The translations under genes and the position numbers were made by a program. A DNA stretch of 64,000 bases from Glycine soja (Eukaryota; Streptophyta; Magnoliopsida; Fabales; Fabaceae): assembly GCF_004193775.1 (NCBI RefSeq), contig NC_041008.1:9877731-9941730 (forward strand), given 5' to 3'. Position 1 is the stretch's first letter. The number at the start of each line of letters is the position of its first letter. This document shows, one piece after another, positions 1-12,250 of this stretch. The notes beneath the pieces were generated by a model that was not told where the DNA came from, ran no database searches, and saw only the letters and a program-made list of their open reading frames with translations.

Positions 1-160
1 AAGTCCTGTTTGAAAAGAATAATATGAAAACTGAAGATCTTAGTACTAATAGTGAGGATTCATATGATCATTTGTGATTGTACAACAAAGATTTGAAACT
101 GCAGTTGACATGTTTTGTTTGCTTTGTCCTGTTTGGCATCTGAATGTCAAAAAAATATAG

Positions 161-432
161 GCAGCTCTTCCCCAAGGAATTGTCCCATTTGTCTTTGCCA
201 AGGAATATAATGTACATCCTGATATTCTCAGCACAGCGTGAGTATTCAAATCTAATCTTTATATGGCTCAATTAGGACTTTCTCTCCCCACCATTCCTTT
301 TTCATTTTCATTCAATTACTTTCTCTTTTAATCCTAACCAATGGACCTTCTTTAACCCAATGCAGTGTTATTTTTGGGATGTTGATTGCTTTGCCCATAA
401 CTCTAGTGTACTACATCTTGTTGGGGTTGTGA
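161..432 (+). CDS. PIN: PIN-type auxin efflux carrier, C-terminal end (partial)
   Basis: Two exons are visible, 161-237 and 366-432, joined across a GTGAGT...AG intron in phase 2. They encode the last 47 or so residues, including AALPQGIVPFVFAKEYNV, then HPDILSTAVIFGMLIALP and the end YYILLGL followed by TGA. This is the highly conserved final transmembrane part of the PIN family, plasma-membrane carriers that export auxin directionally. The codons HPDILSTAV look more PIN1-like than PIN3-like by memory, but the subtype cannot be fixed from so short a tail. Bases 1-160 read as the preceding intron and end in TATAG; all upstream exons lie outside the window. No break or frameshift is seen. The family call is nearly certain and the subtype is weak. 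Confidence 0.93.
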
Positions 433-2936
433 ATGAAAGAAATGATGGATGATACAGAAGATTCACGTGTGGCATCCATGCAAAGCTCGGTTGAGGCTTG
501 TTGAGCATCAGACAAAAAAAAGGGGGTCATAAAGCAACAATAGAAAAGAAGCATCACGAGAATTTGGATAGGAAGAACCCCAGGATCAGTTTTTTTAAAA
601 AAAATTTATTTATTTGTTTTCTTTTTCTTTTTTGAATGAATTGCCCTTTGTTAGTGAAAATTAGTGTAAAATCATGATGTAGCTAATTTACAAAATGATT
701 ATCTCGTTAAATTTTTATATTATAATGTCCTCGGATTCCATGTCACTCATCAATTGAAGGATAAGAAAGCATGGGAAACTTTGTTGATGAAAATGGTAGC
801 GGTATGATCATTTTCCCCAATATAATATAACCTTCCTATTGCTTTTATCTTTCCCTATTTACCAATTAACATCAAAGTTACGGTGGAAAGGAAAAACGTT
901 TTGCTAAACTCCAAACCTTAAAATTTAAAAATATCAATTTATAAAACTAAAAACAAACCACAAAAGCTAATCTTGTTGATAGTATAATACAACTATTAGA
1001 AGAATTAATAGAAAAAATTATAATATATTGCTAATTAAATAATAGAGGGTGATCCCAATGACGAAGTTGATTCAAGTCAGTGAATGATGTTTTTCGCTAA
1101 ATTTGAGTTCTTAAAATGGTGTTCTTAAAATTCTTCCCCTTTTTTTCTGTTGGCTCGGGTGATTGTTCACAAAAAAAAAACAAGTTTCCTTAAAGTTGTA
1201 AGATCATCTACCATGACTTGATGACTGAGAATCAATCATCAAAATCCCAATAAACGGTGGTCAAAACTATAATGATCTTAATGTAACAAAATCAAAAAAA
1301 TCTTTTATTGTATAAATTTTGACCCACCCTAAAGATGATCTGGACACAATCTCAAATAAAGATTTGATGAAATAGACAGGAAAATGCAAACTACCCGCAT
1401 CTAAACAGAAAGACTCTAGGAAGCTTTAATGTTTCTTGAATTTTTCTTAATGGAATCTAACTTCTAATCTTCAAATGATTTCAGAATGTACACTTGATAT
1501 CAAATAATTAACAAATTTAATTAGTTAGGAATAAATATTTCATTCTATTTGTGAAAAAATTTACTTGAGCTATTTATTTTATAAAAGAAAAATTATTACA
1601 TATTTCATTTATTTTAAATAATGTTTTTAGATCATCAATTTTTGGGACTAAATTGATACACATTTACTTTTTAAGAAACTAATTATATATTAAAATAGAA
1701 AAGAATTATTTGGTATAACTTTTTTCTGTAAAGACTAAATTAGATCAAATAAAAAATTTCAAGACCAAATTGAGAGTTTACTATAGTAAATCCGTTATAA
1801 ATAAATCTGAAATTAACACAATGAGAATGAAACTTAAGATATATTGTGCTTTTTATAAAAACATTGATGTAGTGCAAGAAGGGACCCCTGGTTAAAAAGA
1901 TAGGGGTTTGATGTGACATGGACAGCTTTGGAATATTGGGGGACAAGGTTCATAATCCAAAGTTTCTTGCTCTTTTCTCTCACTCTCTTCTTGCTCTTTT
2001 CTTCATCTAAATTCTTTTAGCTCTACACACATTGCCTTTTTGTCACCCCTTTCCTTTTCACTGATCCTTTGTGTTTGCTGCCTTTGCATGACATCTTTTT
2101 TAGCCCTGTGAATTAGAATGGAAGCCTAGGAGGGGGTATTCCCAAGCAACCTGCCCCCCATAATTCAGTTAATATATTTCAACCAATTTCTACCAATTCT
2201 AGTTAGTATAATACTTGTACAAGGTAATGTCAAGAGGGTGAGTTATCCTTTAAAATGGGAATTGAAAAGAGTTGTTATTACTTTATCACATGGGTTTTGC
2301 TAGGACCTAGGACAGTTGTAAAATGAGATATAAAAGGAAAGTAAAGCAAGAATACAGGAAAAAAAAAATAATATAAAGGCAATTCAAATTGTGTGGTAAA
2401 AAAAAATTAAAGTATTACGTGTGAGTGTAAATATGGGATTTAATTAAACGAGGATTCTAATCTAACCAATAAAGTAATGATAAAAAAAGAGTCTAACCAA
2501 TAGAGTACAAAGCTTGGTTTGCTAATTAAGTAAGTAATGCCATTTTTCAAATCTTGATTTTTAGATTTAATTTTTATACATTTTATAAGTATAAAGTTTT
2601 TTTTTTTTTTTTACATAATCATATTGTATGGTTTAATCATTGAAAAAGTTTTACTTTATAGCTACTTTAGTAAGTTTACTTTCTTTTATTTTTAATAATG
2701 TATCACCACCATCCTCCAAAAAACCAGCATCACCACCACTCTTTTAAATGATAGTGTAAAGCGAGGCATTAATAATATAGTTCTTTAATAATGTTTTCGA
2801 CGCATTGAGTCGCATCTCAAGCATATAAAAAAAGTCGCATTTCAAAGTTTCTCAAAAAAAAATAAAAAATTAATCATTGAACAAATGCATGACATTTCTA
2901 ATAATGAATAGTGTGATGGAAAACGATAAAAAAAAA
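433..2936. other. intergenic, AT-rich, no supported gene
   Basis: This stretch follows the PIN stop codon. The first part presumably holds the 3' UTR of PIN, but no poly(A) signal stands out. Around 1930-2130 there is a long pyrimidine-rich tract with repeated CTTGCTCTTTTCT motifs, like a plant promoter or leader, but no ORF follows it. Around 1560-1800 there are motifs of the kind 'gactaaatt' that recur in soybean-like dispersed repeats. Nothing else can be supported. Confidence 0.5.
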
Positions 2937-3245
2937 GTATGTTAATATTATTGATAATATTCATCATAAGGCAAAAAAACTGTAAATTAAAAGTTCAGCG
3001 AATTTATACTCTACTTAATTATTATCTATAAGTACCCCCTTACTGTTAAAGTAATTATCAATTTAAAAGTTTTTATTTATTTTGAATTACTAAAAGAGTA
3101 TGTTAATATTATTATTGATAACATTCATCACGATGTTGTGTATTAAAAATACAACAAATTTAAAGTCTACGTAATATCAATAAATACTCCCTCACTGTTA
3201 AAATAGTTGTCAATTTAAAAGTTTATTTCATTTTAAATTAGTTTT
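2937..3245. repeat. diverged tandem duplication, unit about 161 bp
   Basis: Copy one begins at 2937 and copy two at 3098, both with GTATGTTAATATTA. They share an ATTCATCA segment, then AATTTA...TAC, then a 'tac(t)ccc...cactgttaaa' segment ending in CAATTTAAAAGTTT. The shared 'ctccctcactgttaaaatag' portion resembles the ends of Stowaway-like MITEs, so this may be two nested or duplicated MITE fragments. The copies differ by substitutions and small indels. Confidence 0.6.
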
Positions 3246-6200
3246 CTCAATGAAATATAAATCTTACTAATAAATATATCTAAAGGCACTATCAAAGAAT
3301 TAAAAAATAAAATATATTTAATTTAATAAAATTACAATATTCAGTATTAAGAACTTAAAAATTACTTTTAATTTTATTTTACAATTTTAATAAGTGACTT
3401 AAAGATACCCATTAGTAATTGTTTAGAAAATCATTTATTTTGTTACAATTAGAAAATCAATATGACATTGATCATTTTTTTTTATCTTTTAATATTTTAG
3501 TTAAGCGAAATTAATAAAATAAGAAGATGAAATAGATCACATCACCGGTATATTTTTGTTCATCTTCTTTCTCTTTGTATACATCACATCACTGATCATA
3601 TTAATTTAATTCCTAAAATTATTACACATTTACTGTTACATAAAAGATTTTTTTAGATCAGTTAACAATTATATTTTTTCAAATCAGTTATACAGCTAAT
3701 GACATGCCACATAGAAAATTAAACTTTTTAGACCAATTTCTTAAAAATTAACAAAATTAAGAACAAAAAAATCATTAAAACTATAATTCATCACTCATGT
3801 TAATCATCAAATCTAAATAAGATTCATTTTTTTTTATTAAAAGTGTCTACATGACATGTTACACATTTATATGACATATGTCATATGGATGAAGTTTCTA
3901 TTCTTATATGAATTCCAAAAATTATAATTTATAAAATATTATTTTAGTCTTCAAAATTATGACAATATATTATTTTAATCTTTGAAATTCTAACTCGATG
4001 TCACCTTAATTTCTAAAATTAATGAAATTAAAAAGAAAATCAACTTTATTCACTTCTATTTTTTTTTATCGTCAAAGCAAAAGTGAGTCATTGTCTACCA
4101 TAATTATCATATAAAGAACAATTCTTTCATGTGCTTATGAACACATGATATGAAACTAGTATTAAATTACCTCGTTAAATGTTTTAAATTATTTAAGAAA
4201 ACATGTTTTAAACGACCTTTATTTTTTTATATAATAAAAAAGACTTGTTTTTTCAATATTTTTCTTTTACATTTTATTTCTTATCACGTGCTCATTCATG
4301 CACAAGTTAAAAAAAAAAAAGAGTATAGTATTATAAGTATACCTATCTTCAAGAACTGAAAAAAAAGTGTGGACATAACAATTGTTATTTTATTTTAAAA
4401 ATAAATGGTAGTGCTGGCATAAAAATACTCTCCTGGTGTGAAACACTTAAATATATAGATTACAGTACACACACTACGCACTTTCATTTAGGGGTCTAAT
4501 CTTTAAAACCTCGCTGAAATTAGCTTATTGCAATTTGCAAACTTGGTAAAGGAAAAAATATTTATATTGTGTAATATAATTGACATATTATTATATCTCT
4601 TAAATATATGGTACAAAATTTAAAAAGTCAATTCATTAAAGAATTTCGGCAATTTTAAGAATTAATCTCTAACTTTCCACCAGAAATACCTACCCACCCA
4701 AAAAAAAAAATTAATAAAGGAAATGATTTATCAGTGATGTTGTTATAATTTTTAAATGACAAATACTAAACAATGTAGTAAAGATATTAATTAAGACTTT
4801 TTTTTATAAAAATATATAAATTTGTGTTATTGATAATTTTTCTTATATTTTTTTTATAATTTTTATACTAAATATTTTTTTTAAAATTTCTTAACTAATA
4901 TCTTAATAACATGATAACGAATGCCTGTCTCTATCTATCAAGTTAAGAGAATATAGGAATACAGTATATAATTAAAGTAGATTAATAAATGGCAATGATA
5001 CATTAATGGGTCATTTATTCTCTCTTTTTTGACCAGGATGATGGCCAAATATATGGGATTTAAACCTGTCTTATCGAAGTTAATGTCAGAGAGAGATGGA
5101 TGGTGTTGCTGAGTTGGTGGCTGTTATGTTATGCTATGTTAGGTGGTGCATGGCTGAGGCTGATGACATGTTGAATTGAATGGCGAATATAGTCCCCACT
5201 GGGAGAGACATGGAAGCTTCTTTCATGGGGGTGATGACTCTTCTGCCAATAGCATGGGTTTTAGGCAAAGAGTGCAGTGGAACACCATAACCTTGTCACC
5301 CCTCCATTGTGCATTTGTCAGTGCATTATTTGTTTTTGTCCCTTTGCTTCACCTCCCTAGTCCCCAACCATATCCCCTCAAATATATTCCCATTCTATCA
5401 AGTCAATACCCCTCTCCATTGCCATTCCATACTTTCAATTCAATTACCTAAATCTTAATCAACTAATTATTCACAAGATATTTGTTAAAGATTTTCAAAA
5501 CAATAACAATAGTTTTTATTAACTACTGTGCTATACAAATATTGTTTAGAAAATTTTTAGTATAATGTATTGAATTTAAATTTACATATGTATTTGCATT
5601 AACTAAAAATTGTTTATACTAATTTTATTTAACTTGAATATGTTTGTTTGTTTTTTTTTTTTTTTTACAGTGATCCACTATTTGTGCAGATATCTTTATT
5701 AACTTTGATGTGCATAACAGACAATCTTTTTGGTGGGACCTTGTTGCTTCTTTTTCTCAAATCATTCCCGATGTAATCTTTTATGTTTTACCTGAGCATA
5801 GATTTACCTCTTATTGGCATGGGTTTTGACGACCTAGTCCCTCGGCCATGATGTTTTGTGTTCATCTTATAAATTCAGGCATGGGAGATTACAGGATTAA
5901 TTATAGAGGAGAGAGTGTCAACCTTGTTTGAATCTTTTTATTTATTTTGATGTTGTCCCAGTCTTTTTTTTTCTTAAAAAATGGAGAGTATTTTGTGATC
6001 TTGAAAAAAAATCATAATTAAATAATATTATAACATACATAGTTAATTAATTAGTATGATCATTTAAAAAATTATGTAGATTTACATTTTAATCTTAATT
6101 ATCACATCAGGTCAAATGATGAATATTCATTATTTTTGTTTCTAACATTAATAAAGTACTCTTGCTAAAATAACTGTACATATGTGAGGATCAATTTTTT

Positions 6201-7519
6201 CTTATATAAAAAAAGGTGAGGATCAATTAATATAAACAAATTTTACATATAGTAAATGAAATTCTCTATTGTAAATTGGTTAATCTAAGTATGATGAGAT
6301 TTTATTTAATAAGAAATTAAACACTATTTGGAAAGAGAAATTAAAAAGCCCGGAATTAATTTTCCGAATCATAATTAAGGATGATGCACATAAAATTTCA
6401 TATAATCCATATAAGATATAATATGGTAGATATTTTCTTTCTAATCAAAATAAAAATCACATCAATTAATGTTTAAAATCTTCCATCAAATGAGTACCAG
6501 TAAATATGGAGCAGCACATATACATAAATACATAGACAAGCAATTTGCTTTTCTTGAGTTGGACATATAGCCCCAAGAGATTCAGTCACTTTATGAGTAG
6601 TCTACATTTTCACAGGCATGCAAACATGTAAAAGCATGCAGTGCGCACTATTAATAATTCCTTTGACGAATTTGTAAGAAAACAAAATAAGAATCAAGTT
6701 TAAGATAGAAAATTTATCAATGGAGCCTTCCAATGGATACACATCTGTCTGCTCCAGGTATTGGATATATATAGTGACACAACGTGTCGGGATGGAAAAT
6801 AACAAACACATGCATGAAAATTTTGATTCCATGGTTAGGTTTATAGAATCTACATAGTAGATAATAATTATTATTTCAAAGAAATTATCCAAAGTCTAAA
6901 CCATCAACTATTCCAAATAATACGTTGCTCCCGTCATTCACCTGCACTGAATGAAAGGTAAGAAGAATACTGTGCACACTGTAGACAAAACACTATCATG
7001 TTTTAGTGCAACTTGGTTAAAAGTTTTAATTTAGGTTAGCTACAAGTGAATTTTTTTCATATTGTTTGTTGATCTTATTTTCACAATGAAACCAATAACA
7101 TCTGGAACACCAATTTTACATTTGAAGATTATAAAACTTACTTTATATTATTCTGATGATTTTTCATAATTAAAACCATATATGTTTGAATAGGAAATTC
7201 TGCAGGATTTTGAATAATTGGTTTCACATTAGAATATTTGGTAAGCACACCCACCTCTTTAATCTGGTTCTCACTCTTGGATAGAAGTGTGTTTTTAGAA
7301 GTTATTTTTATCATATTAAAGTACACGAAATTTCCTTATTAAATATTTTGTTTTTTATTTATATATTTTTTATTCTCTCAAACATTGTTGCTTAAATATA
7401 ATAATTTAAATTCAAATTTAGAATCTTAACACATTATACTGAACGAAATATCTCTTTCTTTTCAGATAAATTAAAATTTAAGATTAGTATAATTTTATTC
7501 AATCTTATTTAATTTAAAT
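3246..7519. other. intergenic, AT-rich, no supported gene
   Basis: Mostly A/T-rich DNA with many short homopolymer runs. A less AT-rich patch at about 5030-5430 has one 91-codon open frame (5176-5451) without recognisable similarity. Part of it, about 5225-5320, can fold into a weak asymmetric stem. Another patch at 5690-5930 has mixed composition and no ORF. No RNA gene, LTR or coding exon could be supported. Confidence 0.5.
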
Positions 7520-7740
7520 TTTAATGGTGCCGCAGCAAGTGACCTCATCGGAATAGTGGCATAGGGATTTACCACAGCGAGGAACCTTAATTATAGGAAT
7601 AGCGGCGGCCGGAGGGAGGCAGCCCCCGGTGCATGACGGATATTGTCATGGTGGACGGACATTGGTGACTTGTGCAGTGGTGTTGTGGTTTGTTCAGTTT
7701 CCATGGTAGGAGGAGCAAGAGAAGAGGGTGGAAGAGATAA
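7520..7740. other. GC-rich island in AT-rich DNA, possible gene fragment
   Basis: These roughly 220 bases are clearly more GC-rich than both flanks and include GCGGCGGCCGG at about 7600. On the minus strand an ATG opens a frame of a few dozen codons that begins METEQTTTPLHKSP and then meets a stop. I recognise no family. It could be a captured exon fragment inside a transposon or the remnant of a gene's 5' end. Confidence 0.35.
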
Positions 7741-8966
7741 CTAGCAAAAAGAAGAGTTCAAAGGGAGAGAAAAAAAATCAGTTTTAATTTATTTTTTATT
7801 TTAATTGAATGTCTTTCTTTCTTTTTTGATAATGTTAATTAAATGTGTCTAAAAAGTGTTGTGTTAGATAGTGTCTATATAATTAGGGGATGTTGAAAAT
7901 CCAACTTGTAAATCATTAAATTGATCTAATAAAATAAAAAATCATTAAATTTTTTTTTTTAAAAATAATATACTTTAGAGTTTAATTCAATTTTTAAATC
8001 TTGCTATAAAAAATTAAATAAACCTCATATTCTAATTATATTATTTTTTATTATGGTAATTAATAATAAATATTAAATAATTTTTTTGTTTTATAATCAA
8101 AATACATATTTTCTTTTGTATTAAATTATTTTAAAAATGATATACTACTAGTGTTAAAAAATAATATTAAAAATCAAATGATACACAAATTATTATTATA
8201 ATAAAAAAATTGATAATATTATTTTATATTAATATTAAGTGAAAATAATAATTTTTAATTGAAATATATTAAAAAAATAATAAAAATATAAATTTATTTT
8301 TAAAATAATATAGTATAATAAATATGTAAGATCAGTTTATATATTTTAATTATGATAATATATTTTAAAAAAAATTAATAAATCAAATTAAAACAAATTA
8401 TAAAAGATTGATTTGATTTTGATATTATATCAAAATCGAATGATATATTTATTTTATGTCAGATGATTTTTTACCTAAAAATTAAATTAAACTGGAGTGG
8501 AACACCTGTGTACATAACTATTTCTTTTCATGTAATATACAAAATATTTACTAATTTTAAGCAACGACACTCGTTACACCTTATTGTGATCACAGTGTCA
8601 GTATTGTACGTGAACAAAAATATTTACGAATTTTGTTTTATTTGGGTTTTGCAAATCATGCGCACAAAAGAAGTATATGTGAATGTGATGTTTCCACACC
8701 AAAACAGCTTTCTCGAAGTAATCATTTATCAATGAGATACACTGTATACAGCTTATCGTAATACACGACAAATCCATATAATATGTGAATTCAGGAAATT
8801 TTTTTAAAAAATTACATTAGAAATTTTATTCTTCAGATATTGTTTTTTAAATTACATGAGACTCTTTTTAAAAAAAAATATTAATGAGAATGGCTTATTT
8901 TAAAAAAACTAAAGATATACCACTTGAATTAATTGATGGTTAGTTTTTAGAAATATGTCTGAGAAA

Positions 8967-8969
<3 letters not shown>
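7741..8969. other. intergenic, very AT-rich
   Basis: Extremely A/T-rich sequence with many short TTAAAAATAAT-like words. A 90-codon open frame at 8463-8735 is unsupported by any recognisable motif. No gene is visible. Confidence 0.5.

Positions 8970-9009
<40 letters not shown>
8970..9009. repeat. (TA)n microsatellite, about 20 units
   Basis: An uninterrupted TA dinucleotide run of about 40 bases, in AT-rich intergenic DNA. Such tracts are usually length-polymorphic. Confidence 0.95.
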
Positions 9010-9011
<2 letters not shown>

Positions 9012-11384
9012 AATATTTAAAAAATAATTTTATTTTATAAAGTGATAAATTATAAGCTTATAAAAATTCTTAAAAATTATATTATATTACTATTTTTTAA
9101 ATTATAGTTACTCATGTTCATTTCAAAAAGGAAAAAAAAACAAAAATACACACTTCCATAAATCTTTTCTTTTATGCATAAATATATTTTTTTCTTTGGC
9201 AGTGAATCATGTCATATCATCGTATAGTGAGGATGTCATTAGTAAAGTGATGAGTAGTGGTCCACCTGATATTTAGTGGGTACTCCTAATTAATGGTTTG
9301 GTATGATCAAAAAGGCATTTTCTCTAATTTATTGAGACTTTCATTATTTAGGAATCATCATATTATTTATATGCCTTCAAACAGAGATATTGCGGGCTAC
9401 AGCCAAATACATAATATAGCATAATAGATATTGGATAACACTTTCATATCTTCTCTCTAGCTAAACTAAACCTACCAACCTTGGCTAGCTACATATTTGT
9501 TTATTAATTTTGCAATGAACTCAAAATCTGTGTCCCATAAATGATTAAAAAATTTCTTTCCATTATTTCACATGTAACAGAACTAATTAATTAGAAACCT
9601 TAAAACTTGGGAAATTAAAGGGAACTAACTATACGCACTAGATGTGAAGGACGACAAAAACTAAAAGAAAATGTGTACATAAAGCCAGAATGGTAGATAA
9701 CTTTTCATTTTCATTAGCATTTGTATATCGTGACCAAATATATAATGGCTTGATGAGAAAACGACAAAGGTTTTGAAGCTAGCTAGTGATCTATCCATGC
9801 AGAAGAATAACACATACGTGTAACCTGACTTCTTTCAGATATGTTTCTCATTTTACTTGGTTACTAATTATATATTTTATTATTCCTGTTTATCCAAATC
9901 TCTCACTTTCAAGGAACAAGTTAAAATGCTTAAGCTTTTGTCAATAGGCACTACGAAACAAATTTAATTACGTCATTATGAATGTCATTAATATCGTATG
10001 CCCCACATATTTTTAATATTAGTTATCATAATTAAAATTGTTATCATTGTTTTGAAGCACTACACTCGGTCGCCTCACATTATTTAACTACCATAACTCG
10101 CTTAAAAAGAGTGTGTACTAATCTTGCTTTTTTCTAATGCTTAATTTTATTTTATCAAAGCTAAAAAAAAAATTGATTTTGAAAAAAGTTAAATTATCCG
10201 GAAAAAAATGAGGTTCTTCTAATTTTTAAATTTTGTAATTAAGTCTCTTTTTTGGTACAGTTGCAGTTAAGTCTCATTAATTTTAGTTTCTAACCAACGG
10301 TAGAGAAAAGAAGAGAACAATTTAACTCACTTTTTTCAGAAAGTACTATATATTCACTTATTCTTCCTTTTTTGCTTTTCAATTATAGAGAGAATCCATA
10401 TCCAAAATTTGACGAATTCTTCTGAACTTTTGTTTGAATCAATAATAATAATAAAAAGTGTATGTAGAAAAGTATATATAACATTAAAGTTACAAAAGTA
10501 TAACAAACAAAAAAGAAAAAAAAATATGCGCCTGGGAGTATATATAAAGTATAAACTGTGTACCCATCTCTGTATAGGATATATATGCTGTAAACTAAAA
10601 ATAAAAAGGTACGTAGTACATGAATTATAAATGAAAGGATAGGAGTGAGAAGCAAGTAGCTTTATGAATTAGTTAATTAAGGTGCAGGTAATTGCCAAAT
10701 TACACATATAAAAATAAGATATTACTAATATTGTGATACATTTTAAACTTTTGATTCAATACAATGGAATATTACTACTACTAAGTTAATAAACTCCAGG
10801 CTAATATGTATTATATAAAATGAACAAATAAGAATATATATTTAAATTTAAATTTATTAAAATTACGATATACTACTATTTGAAACTAAATTAAAATAAA
10901 ATACTACACTTTTATAAAAACGTCTTTTAGTATTTATATATGCGAAGACAAAGGTAAACTACATCTTGCAAAAGAAAGGCAAGGAAGGGTGAGTGTGTGA
11001 GAGAGGGAAAGAGAATTAGGTAACGTTTTGATTGTCTCCCACTAACTTGTGCTTGGTCGGCCATTACCTAAACAATGGTTTGTGGGTTTTCCACGTTTGT
11101 ATTGGCCTCTACACTGCTATGTCTCCATACTTGTTTGTTTGTTTGGCTGTAAAGTGGCCACATCATGATGTATAGTACTATTAGTACACTTTTCATTAAA
11201 CATGTCAATCAATTTTACGATCATAAATCCTGACTTCGGTATTTTAGTTTACTACTTGATAATATAAGTGTAATTGGAAAAAAATTGCTCAAACATTGAA
11301 ACATATATTAAAATTGTAAAACAATCAAAGTTTTGAAGAAAATAAAAATAAAACAACCAAAATTTTGATCAGAAAAAAAGTTAT

Positions 11385-11525
11385 ACACTGAAAAGGTAAA
11401 AAAATTTATCTTATTATTCACTCACAACTCATTATATATAATAAATTTATTAATTTTTATGATAGTCAGTTTAAAGATTATATTAATCATGAATTATGAG
11501 TATTTTATATTGTTAGTTCATCATA
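11385..11525. repeat. dispersed AT-rich repeat, related copy at 43200-43345
   Basis: The core ATTATATATAATAAATTTAT followed by AATTTTTAT and later a 'cat(g)aatt...gatat' region is also found in intron 5 of the methyltransferase gene (43200-43345) in the same order. The similarity runs for about 100 bases at what looks like 70-80 percent. It is probably a MITE family, with ends undefined. Confidence 0.45.
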
Positions 11526-12028
11526 TTAAACTTATTTTGAAATGGAGAAAATATAATACCAGTAAGAAATTATGAGAGAGAGAATGAGAAAGGAGAGGAG
11601 AGTGTAATGTTTGGTGTATTTGTACATTTATAATTCACATTAACTAAACTTAATATGTGTTGTTTTGGGGAGGGGGGTAGTTGTAAGTTACAAAAAAGTT
11701 ACAATTATTTTAGCTTTTTTAAAATTAGTTTAGGTTTGTGAATAGTGTTAGTAACATATTTTTTTGTCATAATCTTTTTAGTACACAGTTTTTATTGGTT
11801 GAAATTTATTTTAAATTATAAAATTAAGAGAAATATTCATTAAATATGATTTGAATCTACAAAATTTTGTCATTTCCAAAAAAAATTTTAAACCAAAAGA
11901 GAATGTGTTCAAAAGAATGCATTTCAAACATTTTTCTCATTTTTTCCTCTAATTTTTAAGTTCAAAATAAGCTCATTTTAAAGTTTCTATCATGCTAAAA
12001 TTAGTTTAAGGGTTTGTTTGTTTGTTGT

Positions 12029-12250
12029 GACAATGATGATGATAACAATGATAACAACAATGATAATTTTAATGATGATAATATTGATTGTGATGCAACA
12101 ACAATAATGATGACATAAATAGTATTTTCAACAATAACAATAATGATGATAATGTCAACAATAATTATGATAGTAATATTAGCAGTGACATCATTAATGT
12201 TGAGTAGTTATAATGTTAGTGATAATGGTGCCAATGACAACAATAAAAAA
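12029..12250. repeat. trinucleotide low-complexity tract (AAC/AAT/GAT)
   Basis: About 220 bases built largely from AAC, AAT and GAT/ATG triplets in mixed order, with short runs such as GATGATGATAACAATGATAA. This is low-complexity sequence of imperfect microsatellite origin, not coding. Confidence 0.75.

Noticed and set aside
1..160. Further PIN coding sequence before 161
   Set aside because: All three frames contain stops and lack PIN residues. The AG at 159-160 is a normal acceptor, so this is intron.
8970..9009. TA run as a MITE terminus or origin
   Set aside because: It is a plain microsatellite with no flanking inverted repeats.
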